Source of the DNA: an uncultured Lachnospiraceae bacterium
GTDB lineage: Bacteria > Bacillota > Clostridia > Lachnospirales > Lachnospiraceae
Length of the DNA: 10,937 nucleotides
NCBI GenBank assembly: GCA_947178115.1
Contig: CAMWXF010000031.1
Coordinates: 1 to 10,937 of the forward strand
Reading direction: 5' to 3'
Part shown: one piece after another, positions 1 to 5,974 of the stretch
Layout of the letters: every line of letters begins with the position of its first letter
Numbering within the stretch: position 1 is the first letter of the stretch
Notes under the pieces: generated by a model
Databases searched by the model: none
Told to the model about the DNA's origin: nothing
What the model saw: only the letters and a program-made list of their open reading frames with translations
Translations under genes and position numbers: made by a program

Positions 1-55
1 ATAAAGTGTTTTCCGATATAAATGACACAGGAAAGAGAAAGGAAGGAATACAGTT

Positions 56-433
56 ATGTTAAAAAAGGTATCTACAGACAAAGCACCGGCGGCAATCGGA
101 CCTTATTCACAGGGGATTATTGCAGGAGATTTCCTGTTTGCTTCGGGACAGATTCCCATTGATCCGGCAACCGGAGATATCAAGGGAGACGATATCACGC
201 AGCAGGCGGAGCAGGTGATGAAAAATGTAGGAGCGATCTTGGCGGAAGCGGGAACAGACTATACGAAGGTAGTGAAAACTACGTGCTTTCTGGCGGAAAT
301 GGCTGATTTTGCCACTTTTAATGCGGTATATGAGAAGTATTTTACCGAGAAACCGGCGAGAAGTTGTGTTGCTGTAAAGCAGCTGCCTAAAGACGTACTC
401 TGTGAAGTGGAAGTGCTGGCATATATAGGGTAG
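56..433 (+). CDS. ridA: RidA family reactive enamine/imine deaminase
   Basis: A 125-residue protein, the usual length of the RidA/YjgF/UK114 family. These cytoplasmic trimers hydrolyse reactive 2-aminoacrylate and related enamines released by PLP enzymes such as threonine dehydratase, giving the 2-keto acid and ammonia. The sequence opens with the family pattern (APAAIGPYSQ, about residues 10-19), has FASGQIPIDP near residue 28, and ends with the active-site block PARSCVAVKQLP followed by CEVEVLA, carrying the conserved substrate-binding Arg and the late Glu. An AAAGGAAGGA ribosome binding site lies about 8 nt before the ATG. The kinase gene starts 4 nt after its stop, so the two are probably co-transcribed. 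The promoter is not visible in the 55 nt upstream. Family assignment is very secure; the physiological substrate is inferred from the family. Confidence 0.95.
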   Translation: MLKKVSTDKAPAAIGPYSQGIIAGDFLFASGQIPIDPATGDIKGDDITQQAEQVMKNVGAILAEAGTDYTKVVKTTCFLAEMADFATFNAVYEKYFTEKPARSCVAVKQLPKDVLCEVEVLAYIG

Positions 434-437
434 AGAT

Positions 438-968
438 ATGAACAAAGACAATATTATCCTCATAGGCATGCCCGGCGCGGGCAAAAGTACTGTCGGCGTG
501 GTGCTTGCCAAGAAATTAGGCTACGCTTTTGTGGATTCGGATCTGGTGATCCAGAGCAAAGCAGGCAAATTGTTGCATGAAATCATAGAAGAAAAGGGGA
601 TAGAAGGCTTCTGGGCTGTAGAAGAGGAGACAAATGCTTCCATTGACGTGCACAGAACCGTGATTGCCACCGGCGGAAGTGCGGTGTACGGCAGCTGTGC
701 GATGGAACATTTCAGACAGATCGGTACGGTCGTATATCTGAAGCTGTCTTGTGAGGCGATTGCCGACAGGCTTGGTGATCTGAACGAACGCGGCGTAACG
801 CTGCGGGAAGGTCAGACATTGCCTGATCTTTATGCGGAACGTGCGCCTTTATATGAAAAATATGCCGACAGCACGATAGATTGTGAGGAGTTGTCGATTC
901 GGGAAGTTGTTGAATTTATCCACTCTTGCATAAAACTCACAAATTTGCAGAAAATAACCGTAAAATAA
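438..968 (+). CDS. Shikimate-kinase-like P-loop kinase with altered substrate-site residues
   Basis: A 176-residue NMP-kinase-fold protein of shikimate kinase size. Visible features are a Walker A loop GMPGAGKST (residues 10-18), the DSD acidic motif (33-35), the ATGG strand (77-80), a LID segment around RGVTLREGQ (118-126) and the AERAPLYEKYAD block (133-144) with the conserved substrate-binding Arg135. True shikimate kinases also have a GGG motif and an FR pair whose Arg binds the shikimate carboxylate. Here these read GGS (79-81) and FW (58-59). ATP binding therefore looks intact, while the acceptor substrate is less certain: it may be a divergent AroK or a paralogue acting on another small hydroxylated compound. 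The weak ribosome binding site (AGGGTAGAG) overlaps the ridA stop codon, suggesting translational coupling. No other aro genes are in the window. Confidence 0.8.
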   Translation: MNKDNIILIGMPGAGKSTVGVVLAKKLGYAFVDSDLVIQSKAGKLLHEIIEEKGIEGFWAVEEETNASIDVHRTVIATGGSAVYGSCAMEHFRQIGTVVYLKLSCEAIADRLGDLNERGVTLREGQTLPDLYAERAPLYEKYADSTIDCEELSIREVVEFIHSCIKLTNLQKITVK

Positions 969-970
969 GC

Positions 971-997
971 GGCAGTAAAGCCGGAAGTTTTACTGTC
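971..997 (+). other. Intergenic hairpin between kinase gene and spoVAE
   Basis: Arms 971-980 and 988-997 can form a stem of about 10 bp (core CAGTAAA/TTTACTG) with a 7-nt loop. No U-run follows (the next bases are GCGTAGG), so it is not a standard intrinsic terminator. It could be an attenuating or RNA-stabilising hairpin separating the two genes. Only the pairing is seen; the role is inferred. Confidence 0.4.
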
Positions 998-1022
998 GCG
1001 TAGGAACGGACGGTGGGTTAAG

Positions 1023-1379
1023 ATGGATTATTTCAATGCATTCTGGGTAGGCGGTCTGATCTGTGCGCTGGTACAGATTTTGATGGAGAAGACGAAACTG
1101 CTGCCGGGGCGTATCATGGTGCTGCTTGTGTGTACAGGCGCTGTGATCAGCTTCTTCGGATGGTACGAGCCTTTTATGGAATACGCCGGGGCGGGAGCAA
1201 GCGTGCCGCTTCTCGGCTATGGCAATATTTTGATGAAGGGCGTTAAGGAAGCGGTATCCGAAAGCGGTTTTATCGGCCTGTTCCAAGGCGGTTTCAAGAC
1301 AGGCGCGGTAGGGTGCTGCGCGGCCCTTGTCTTCGGGTATCTGGCGAGCCTTGTCTTTAAACCGAAGATGAAGAGATAA
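1023..1379 (+). CDS. spoVAE: Stage V sporulation protein AE (SpoVAE)
   Basis: A 118-residue, very hydrophobic protein matching the SpoVAE/SpoVAEb family. SpoVA proteins sit in the spore inner membrane and move Ca-dipicolinate into the developing spore and out during germination. Family hallmarks visible are AFWVGGLICALVQI (about residues 6-19), the KTKLLPGRI segment, FMEYAGAGASVPLLGYG (about 50-66), the KEAVSESGFIGLFQGG amphipathic stretch and a C-terminal membrane helix ending in basic residues. Start at ATG 1023 follows a modest GGTGGG ribosome binding site. In Bacillus and many Clostridia the gene follows spoVAC and spoVAD; here the gene before it is a kinase, so the genomic setting is unusual. 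No convincing forespore (sigma-G) promoter was found just upstream. It ends 25 nt before a strong terminator. Family identity is secure. Confidence 0.93.
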   Translation: MDYFNAFWVGGLICALVQILMEKTKLLPGRIMVLLVCTGAVISFFGWYEPFMEYAGAGASVPLLGYGNILMKGVKEAVSESGFIGLFQGGFKTGAVGCCAALVFGYLASLVFKPKMKR

Positions 1380-1404
1380 TAATACAAATACAAACACAAA
1401 TAAT

Positions 1405-1456
1405 AAGCCTTTACGTGGACGGGACACTGAATCTTATCCGCGTAAAGGCTTTTTTT
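1405..1456 (+). terminator. Rho-independent terminator after spoVAE
   Basis: Arms 1405-1419 and 1437-1451 pair over about 15 bp (core AAGCCTTTACG/CGTAAAGGCTT), with a 17-nt loop and a run of seven T at 1450-1456. It ends the ridA-kinase-spoVAE transcription unit and insulates the sigma factor operon promoter 31 bp downstream. Confidence 0.93.
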
Positions 1457-1486
1457 AGGGATCAATAAAAAATGTTGGATATTTTG

Positions 1487-1516
1487 AAGACAATCGAAGC
1501 CGCCTTTCGTTATAAT
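1487..1516 (+). promoter_or_regulatory. Predicted promoter of the ECF sigma operon
   Basis: A perfect TATAAT -10 box lies at 1511-1516, with AAGACA at 1487-1492 as the best -35 box (18-nt spacing, 4 of 6 matches to TTGACA). This is a housekeeping-type promoter rather than an ECF AAC-type one, so there is no sign of autoregulation here. Transcription would begin near 1523, which argues against translation starting at TTG 1529 because no leader would remain for a ribosome binding site. Confidence 0.65.
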
Positions 1517-1549
1517 AGATAGAGTTACTTGAGAAAGGGGGCAGATCAC

Positions 1550-2059
1550 ATTAACAGGGAAGAACAATTGTCAGCGCTGATTGATTCTTACCAACATCTT
1601 GTTTTTTCCATATGTTATAAAATGACATCGGACTATTTTGCCTCCGAAGATCTGACGCAGGAGACATTCCTGTCGGCTTACAGCCACCTCAAGGACTTTG
1701 ACGGCAAATACGAAAAGGCATGGCTGTGCAGAATCGCGACGAACAAGTGTCTGGATTATCTGCAAAGCGCCGGAAGGAGGGTCATTCCTACGGAAGATGT
1801 GGTGATGAGCGATACAGGCACTTATGAGGGGGCACCGGAAAATGTCTGTTTGGAAGAGGAAGTGAAACAGACATTACTGGACAGATGTAAGTCATTAAAA
1901 CCACCCTATGATGAGATCGCGAAGGCATATTATTATGACGAGATGGAGGTCTCGGAGATCGCAGCGCAAAGGGGCATGAAACTTAAGACAGTACAGACAC
2001 AGATTTATCGTGCACGGGCGATGCTGCGCAGTCTGTACGGAAAGGAGAAGGGCGCATGA
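1550..2059 (+). CDS. ECF-type RNA polymerase sigma factor (sigma-70 family)
   Basis: An extracytoplasmic-function sigma factor of about 169 residues. Region 2 is seen in YQHLVFSICYKM, DYFASEDLTQETFLSAY (core-binding and -10 recognition helices) and WLCRIATNKCLDYL. Region 4, a helix-turn-helix, covers YYYDEMEVSEIAAQRGMKLKTVQTQIYRARAMLRSL near the C-terminus. Regions 1 and 3 are absent, as expected for the class. Start choice: the frame is open from a TTG at 1529, but that codon is about 6 nt from the predicted transcription start. A strong AAAGGGGG ribosome binding site (1534-1541) sits 8 nt before an in-frame ATT at 1550, which would give INREEQLSALIDSY, the usual beginning of related proteins. 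TTG 1568, with AGGGA 7 nt upstream, is the alternative. The stop overlaps the next start (ATGA), coupling it to the anti-sigma-like gene. Promoter specificity is not predictable. Confidence 0.9.
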   Translation: MNREEQLSALIDSYQHLVFSICYKMTSDYFASEDLTQETFLSAYSHLKDFDGKYEKAWLCRIATNKCLDYLQSAGRRVIPTEDVVMSDTGTYEGAPENVCLEEEVKQTLLDRCKSLKPPYDEIAKAYYYDEMEVSEIAAQRGMKLKTVQTQIYRARAMLRSLYGKEKGA

Positions 2060-2559
2060 TCCATGATATTGAAGATGAAAAAAGAAAAATAAGGCGAAAC
2101 CGAAGCGATGACTTCTCCGGAGGGCTGAGCGACGAGGCGCTTGCAGAACTGATCGGACAAGTGGAAGCACAGGAGATGATCCATGCACCGAGACAGCTTA
2201 AGGGCAATATTTTCGCTCAGATTCGGCGTGAAAGGCGCGCCGCGAAGAAAAGACAGGTTTTCGCCTACCGGATTAAAGTGTTGGCCGCCATGGCCGCAGC
2301 GTTAGCAGTACTGTTCCTGGTGCCGAACGATCTGGCGGGGAATATCGGCAGAGCATCTACGGAACACCAGGCAGTAAATGAGGATTTTGAAAAGATGGCG
2401 GCAGAGCGGCAGAAGGACAAGGAAGACAACTGGGAGAAATACCTTGCCGAGCGTGAACGCGGCGGCGTAAGAGGATTTCTGGATGATATGAATGAGAGAG
2501 TGACACAATTTGGAACGAGTCTGTACGAGAGTATAGGCAAAGGATCAGACAAGGAATAA
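2056..2559 (+). CDS. Single-pass membrane anti-sigma-like protein, partner of the ECF sigma factor
   Basis: A 167-residue protein whose ATG overlaps the sigma factor stop by 4 nt, the classical arrangement for a sigma and its regulator. The N-terminal 70 residues are charged and helical, including EMIHAPRQLKGNIFAQI (about 40-56), a pattern I associate with ECF regulators in Lachnospiraceae. One membrane helix follows at about 73-91 (IKVLAAMAAALAVLFLVPN). The C-terminal 75 residues are rich in Glu, Lys, Arg and Asp and should lie outside the membrane, possibly as a coiled coil. There is no HxxxCxxC zinc anti-sigma motif. Inferred role: it holds the sigma factor at the membrane until an envelope signal releases it. 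The topology and coupling are visible; anti-sigma activity is inferred from position and architecture. Confidence 0.75.
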   Translation: MIHDIEDEKRKIRRNRSDDFSGGLSDEALAELIGQVEAQEMIHAPRQLKGNIFAQIRRERRAAKKRQVFAYRIKVLAAMAAALAVLFLVPNDLAGNIGRASTEHQAVNEDFEKMAAERQKDKEDNWEKYLAERERGGVRGFLDDMNERVTQFGTSLYESIGKGSDKE

Positions 2560-2611
2560 AGGAATGCACTGATATTTAAGAGGAAACAACTGAAAACGGA
2601 GGTTTATAAAA

Positions 2612-3205
2612 ATGCAAAGAAAGAAAAGCAGATTTTGGTCATTTATTTGGTCGCTCATGCCGGGAGCGGGTGAGATGTATTTAGGTTTTATGAAGATGGG
2701 GCTCAGTCTTATGCTTGGGTTTATGGGGCTGATTGCAGTGGTGGCTCTTACCAATCTGGGAGCATTGTCGGTTCTTCCGATTGTCATGTGGTTTTACAGC
2801 TTTTTCCATGCCAATAATCTGGCATCGCTGGACGATCAGACTTTTATGATGATGAAAGATCAGTATCTTTTCGGGATGGATAATGTTAGCGATTTGGACC
2901 AGCTCAAAGCGCGGATGAACGGTAAAACCAAGAAGATTGCAGCGGTTGTCCTGATCGTGATCGGTGTGGTGATGCTGTGGCAGACGGTGTTTAGTCTGTT
3001 GTGCGAGATCTTCGGATGGGATAATTATTATCTGAGCAGCGTTTACTATTTCGTGCGGGACGATTTGCCGAGGATACTGATCGGGATTGCGGTGATCTGG
3101 TGGGGACTTGTGCTGATTCGCGGCAAAAAGGTGGATTTCGATACGGGGGAGCGAAGACTACCCGGTGATCAGGCGGATTCCGGTAACTTTGACAATATGA
3201 ATTAA
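2612..3205 (+). CDS. TM2-like multi-pass membrane protein of the ECF operon
   Basis: A 197-residue membrane protein of unknown function. Residues 8-62 form a hydrophobic hairpin beginning SLMPGAGEMYLGFMKMGLSL, which resembles the TM2 domain pattern (PG-G-YLG-K-G). A polar segment with many Met, Asp and Lys residues follows (about 67-107). Two further membrane helices lie at about 108-130 and 154-171, the second ending in RGKK, and the tail is acidic and polar. A good ribosome binding site (CGGAGGT) precedes the ATG, 52 nt after the anti-sigma gene. Its place in the operon suggests it senses or responds to membrane state with the sigma/anti-sigma pair, but no enzymatic motif is visible. Confidence 0.75.
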   Translation: MQRKKSRFWSFIWSLMPGAGEMYLGFMKMGLSLMLGFMGLIAVVALTNLGALSVLPIVMWFYSFFHANNLASLDDQTFMMMKDQYLFGMDNVSDLDQLKARMNGKTKKIAAVVLIVIGVVMLWQTVFSLLCEIFGWDNYYLSSVYYFVRDDLPRILIGIAVIWWGLVLIRGKKVDFDTGERRLPGDQADSGNFDNMN

Positions 3206-3227
3206 TATGGCAGAGGAGGAAAGCAGT

Positions 3228-3635
3228 ATGGAACAGAACACAGATATAAACTGCAATTCGGTAATGGGTATGGAAAACGTAAACGATCATAAGTCAATTG
3301 GAGAGAGGGGCATTAAGGAATGCCGGACGCGCCGGGTTGGCTCCGTGACATTCGGAATAACGCTTGTATGCTACGGTATCCTTTTTCTGATACACATTTT
3401 CCTGCCGACGCTGCGGTATCATATGATATTTCGGTGCTGGCCCGTGATCTTTATTCTGCTGGGCGGTGAGATTCTGGTGGAAAACCGCAAATGCAATACG
3501 CAGGAGTGGAAGATGGTGTATGATTTTGCGGCAATCCTTATGCTGGGAATCATGTTGTTGTTTGCGATGATTATGGCAATATTTGATTTCGAGATGGCAT
3601 ATGAAATGGGTTACGGGACATCCAGTTTTTTCTGA
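3228..3635 (+). CDS. Small membrane protein with LiaF-like / DUF5668 transmembrane region
   Basis: A 135-residue protein with three predicted membrane helices at about 37-58, 66-85 and 99-122. The first two, GSVTFGITLVCYGILFLIHIF and a segment with WPVIFILLGGEILVE, match the LiaI/LiaF-like membrane region (DUF5668) found in cell-envelope stress proteins. The first 35 residues are polar and probably cytoplasmic. I chose ATG 3228 because AGGAGGA (3214-3220) sits 7 nt before it; the upstream in-frame ATG at 3207 precedes that site and is unlikely. It begins 22 nt after the TM2-like gene stops and is the last gene of the sigma operon. A full C-terminal LiaF domain is missing, so it is not LiaF itself. 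Function beyond envelope response cannot be said. Confidence 0.75.
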   Translation: MEQNTDINCNSVMGMENVNDHKSIGERGIKECRTRRVGSVTFGITLVCYGILFLIHIFLPTLRYHMIFRCWPVIFILLGGEILVENRKCNTQEWKMVYDFAAILMLGIMLLFAMIMAIFDFEMAYEMGYGTSSFF

Positions 3636-3647
3636 TATTTATATTTT

Positions 3648-4151
3648 CTACAATTCTTCATATGCGATTCCTTTCTGGGAGAGGAACTGTCTGACGGACT
3701 TGTCCCAGAGGGCGTCAGGGCTTTTGTCCATAAGAAAGGTATGGAAGGCGGTACCGGTCACCAATGTAAGACCGGTGCCGTCATATTTTATGTTCAGCAC
3801 GAAAGCTTTGACCTGTTTGGCTTCCACGTTTGTATCGCCTTTATCCAGGATGGAAGATACATATTTCGGAATCAGATGGAGCACGAAGCGGAACGCCGAG
3901 GGCGTGCGGGTGCCCTTGATCAGATCAAAACAGATTGGGCGGATATTCTTCCACTCTGAGAAATCATAGGGGCGGATCGTTTCATCTTCCCATTCCTGCG
4001 ACGTATAGAATTCCTGATTCTGATGGCCGTCGATGAGAAAGGTGTTGTAAGTGCTGATGGAAGCCTCCTCAAGCAGAAAAGAATCGAAAGCGTCACTTCC
4101 GAGCAGTTTTCCCATGAATTGTTTGATATTTGTTATTTTCAGTGCGATCAT
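3648..4151 (-). CDS. DUF5721 family protein of unknown function
   Basis: A 167-residue soluble protein with no signal peptide or membrane segment. The beginning MIALKITNIKQFMGKLLGSDAFDSF, followed by a segment with FLLEEASISTYNTFLIDG and later RPICFDLIKGTRTPSAFRFVLHL, matches my recollection of DUF5721, a family seen mainly in Clostridia. No catalytic motif is recognisable, and no biochemical role is known to me. I chose ATG at 4151 (reading leftward) because GGAG lies about 5 nt before it; the longer frame back to 4193 adds 14 residues without such a site. A good promoter is predicted at 4212-4241. It converges on the ECF sigma operon with only 12 bp between stop codons and no visible terminator, so transcripts probably overlap. 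Confidence 0.75.
   Translation of the reverse strand: MIALKITNIKQFMGKLLGSDAFDSFLLEEASISTYNTFLIDGHQNQEFYTSQEWEDETIRPYDFSEWKNIRPICFDLIKGTRTPSAFRFVLHLIPKYVSSILDKGDTNVEAKQVKAFVLNIKYDGTGLTLVTGTAFHTFLMDKSPDALWDKSVRQFLSQKGIAYEEL
3749..3780. other. Strong hairpin inside the DUF5721 gene
   Basis: Arms 3749-3759 and 3770-3780 (core ACCGGTC/GACCGGT, with one G-U) pair over 11 bp around a 10-nt loop. On the + strand it is followed by a T-rich stretch (TCATATTTTATGTT) and could stop run-off from the sigma operon 114 nt upstream. It also encodes the GTGLTLVTGT segment of the protein, so it may be coincidental. Confidence 0.35.
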
Positions 4152-4211
4152 AAGTACTCCGTTTCTGAATAGTGATGGTTTGGACTGCTGCATACAGTCA
4201 TGAATACAAAT

Positions 4212-4241
4212 ACTATACTATCAGATTCATCGCCGCGTCAA
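4212..4241 (-). promoter_or_regulatory. Predicted promoter of the DUF5721 gene
   Basis: Reading leftward, TTGACG (4241-4236) and TATAGT (4217-4212) are separated by 18 nt, each one base off consensus. Transcription would begin near 4205, giving a leader of about 54 nt before the ATG at 4151. Confidence 0.7.
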
Positions 4242-4268
4242 GGACAACGCCGGGAAAACGACGGTAAA

Positions 4269-4288
4269 ATGTAAATTTATGTTTACAT
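4269..4288. promoter_or_regulatory. Palindromic putative operator over the degV-gene -35 box
   Basis: ATGTAAA (4269-4275) and TTTACAT (4282-4288) form a perfect 7-bp inverted repeat with a 6-nt spacer. The right arm contains the -35 box of the predicted + strand promoter, the usual place for a repressor site. The regulator is not identifiable: the spacing does not fit CRP/FNR-type sites, and no regulator gene is adjacent. Confidence 0.5.
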
Positions 4289-4311
4289 CTTATGGCATGG
4301 TATGTTATCAT
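4282..4311 (+). promoter_or_regulatory. Predicted promoter of the DegV gene
   Basis: TTTACA (4282-4287) and TATCAT (4306-4311) are separated by 18 nt, and the -10 box is preceded by TGT, an extended -10 element. Transcription would begin near 4318, leaving a 35-nt leader with a GCGGAGG ribosome binding site at 4342-4348. Confidence 0.7.
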
Positions 4312-4352
4312 AAATAGTAATAAAAACTAGATGAAAGGGTTGCGGAGGCTTT

Positions 4353-5189
4353 ATGAGTTATAAAATCGTAGTAGACAGTTGTTGTGAACTGCCGGGAAAA
4401 TGTAAGAATGATGACAGATTTGAGCGTGTCCCGCTTGGATTGGAAGTGGGAGATGAGTTGATCTGGGATGATGAAAATTTTAATCAGAAGGAATTTCTGG
4501 AAAAGGTGGCGGCTTATCCGGAGTGCCCGAAATCCTCCTGCCCGTCTCCGGAGAAATTTATGGAGGCGTATCACTGTGATGCGGACGAGGTCTATGTGGT
4601 GACATTATCATCCCATCTCAGCGGAAGCTATAACAGCGCGGAGTTGGGTAAAAGCCTCTATCTGGAGAAATACGGAGAGAAGAAGATCCACGTGGTGGAT
4701 TCGGAATCCGCGAGCTGCGGTGAGACGCAGTTAGCCATACGGATTATGCGATATAAAGAAGCGGGATTGTCCTACGAGGAGACCGTGGAGAAGATCGAAG
4801 TCTTTAAGCGCAAGATGAGAACATATTTCGTGCTGGATAATCTGGAGACACTGCGTAAGAACGGGCGGCTTACGGGAGTTAAGGCGCTTGTAGCTTCTAC
4901 GCTGAGCATTAAGCCTGTTATGGTCGGCAATCTGGGAGTGATCGAGCAGAAGAGTCAGGCGATCGGCATCAACAAGGCGCTTGCCAAGATGGCGGACTGC
5001 ATCCTGTCGGATGTGCAGCGCACAGAGACGAGGACTCTTATGATCACCCACTGCAACTGTCCCGAACGCGCACAGTACATGCGTAGTCTGATGGAAAAGA
5101 AAGCCACTTATAAGAATGTAGTAATCCTGGATACGGCAGGGGTCAGCACTATGTACGCCAATGACGGCGGTATTATCGTGACGTTGTAG
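4353..5189 (+). CDS. DegV family fatty-acid-binding protein
   Basis: A 278-residue cytoplasmic protein of the DegV (EDD fold) family. Members bind a long-chain fatty acid, and some act as the fatty-acid-presenting subunit (FakB) of fatty acid kinase. The sequence shows the N-terminal strand YKIVVDSCCELP (residues 3-14), CPSPEKF near 63, the signature SSHLSGSYNSAEL (86-98), VVDSESASCG, the conserved LDNLETLRKNGRLTG block, and a late SIKPVM segment followed by THCNCPE and GVSTMYANDGG. These fit both domains, with the usual length. It is monocistronic, with its own promoter and terminator. No fatty acid kinase (FakA) gene lies nearby, so partnership with one elsewhere in the genome is only inference. 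Family is very secure; the ligand is not determinable. Confidence 0.95.
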   Translation: MSYKIVVDSCCELPGKCKNDDRFERVPLGLEVGDELIWDDENFNQKEFLEKVAAYPECPKSSCPSPEKFMEAYHCDADEVYVVTLSSHLSGSYNSAELGKSLYLEKYGEKKIHVVDSESASCGETQLAIRIMRYKEAGLSYEETVEKIEVFKRKMRTYFVLDNLETLRKNGRLTGVKALVASTLSIKPVMVGNLGVIEQKSQAIGINKALAKMADCILSDVQRTETRTLMITHCNCPERAQYMRSLMEKKATYKNVVILDTAGVSTMYANDGGIIVTL

Positions 5190-5220
5190 GAATACCCTTG
5201 GGATCGTGCCCATAGTATTA

Positions 5221-5255
5221 TACCTCGGCAAGCACAGCTAATGCCTGCCGAGGTA
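5221..5255. other. Perfect inverted repeat downstream of the DegV gene
   Basis: TACCTCGGCA (5221-5230) and TGCCGAGGTA (5246-5255) pair perfectly over 10 bp around a 15-nt loop, 31 nt after the DegV stop. No T-run follows on either strand. It may protect the 3' end of the mRNA or be a weak first terminator ahead of the stronger one at 5314-5354. Confidence 0.55.
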
Positions 5256-5313
5256 TGCATAATCGTTACTTCTATCATCGCTATATCTATATCTTATATA
5301 TCTAAAATTTTTC

Positions 5314-5354
5314 GTAACTGTTCAGAACCCTGGTCTTCACAGTTACATTTTTTT
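5314..5354 (+). terminator. Rho-independent terminator of the DegV gene
   Basis: GTAACTGT (5314-5321) and ACAGTTAC (5339-5346) form an 8-bp stem with a 17-nt loop, followed by seven T at 5348-5354. On the opposite strand the hairpin is not followed directly by a T-run, so it mainly serves the + strand transcript. It lies just beyond the 3' end of the convergent DUF1294 gene. Confidence 0.8.
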
Positions 5355-5357
5355 GGT

Positions 5358-5651
5358 TTACATAACTAAAAATTCGATCGGCGATGTCGCCAGCGCGATC
5401 ACGATCAGGATCTGTATGATCAGGATGGCAGGCATTCCGTACAGGAAATACCAATGTCTTGTCTTATGGTGAAACAGGTGCATGCCTGCAATCGAACCGA
5501 CGCTGCCGCCGATTAGGGCGAGCACGAAGAGAGTAGACTCCGGAATGCGCCATGCACGCTTCTTTGCTTTGTATTTATCCAAACCCATCATGATGAAGCT
5601 TATGAAATTAATAACAACTAGATATATAATAATTAATGTAATTGCGTTCAT
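5358..5651 (-). CDS. DUF1294 family small membrane protein
   Basis: A 97-residue membrane protein with the full DUF1294 signature: an N-terminal helix (about 4-21), MGLDKYKAKKRAWRIPE (22-38), a second helix, then GGSVGSIAGMHLFHHKTRHWYF (48-69) and a third helix (about 70-90). Its function is unknown. In other bacteria the domain also occurs fused to cold-shock domains, but no such domain is present here. The ribosome binding site AAGGAC lies 12 nt before the ATG, which is long. Two in-frame ATT codons lie between, so a non-standard start a few residues upstream is possible. It is transcribed alone, converging on the DegV gene. Confidence 0.88.
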   Translation of the reverse strand: MNAITLIIIYLVVINFISFIMMGLDKYKAKKRAWRIPESTLFVLALIGGSVGSIAGMHLFHHKTRHWYFLYGMPAILIIQILIVIALATSPIEFLVM

Positions 5652-5974
5652 AAGAATAAGAATGTCCTTTTTTGAAAGATGTCATACGACTACAACAGGA
5701 TTATTAGACTGAATATGATATTATCATATCATACTGAATCGGAAAAAAAAAGCGGGTTGTGTGGAAAGGATATGGCTCTCGTGTATTCATGCTGAGATTT
5801 TCAAAAATTTATATTAAAAAAAAGTAGTAGTGATGGTAAGATAATAAGCAAGATGTGCAGATGACGATTCCGGGCAAAATGAACAGTAAAAATAAGAGGT
5901 ATGTGAAAATTATTGGCAACCGGACGCTCTGAGCTTAGGCTGTGGTGGGGTGTGAAAAGTAATAAGGGAAAGGC
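5652..5974. other. Intergenic region between divergent DUF1294 and GH13 genes
   Basis: This 323-nt AT-rich stretch has no supported gene. It contains a 7-bp inverted repeat, ATATGAT/ATCATAT (5713-5719 and 5723-5729), flanked by two direct copies of ACTGAAT (5708-5714 and 5733-5739). The only promoter-like match for the GH13 gene is TTGGCA (5913-5918) with a poor TAGGCT (5936-5941), 17 nt apart. No riboswitch, terminator or RNA gene was recognised. Confidence 0.4.

Noticed and set aside
107..511. A 134-residue open frame on the - strand opposite ridA
   Set aside because: It lies across a clear RidA gene and the start of the kinase gene, has no family features, and reads as a shadow frame.
3583..3969. 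A 128-residue + strand frame overlapping the end of the sigma operon and the DUF5721 gene
   Set aside because: It starts inside the LiaF-like gene without a ribosome binding site and is antisense to the better supported DUF5721 gene.
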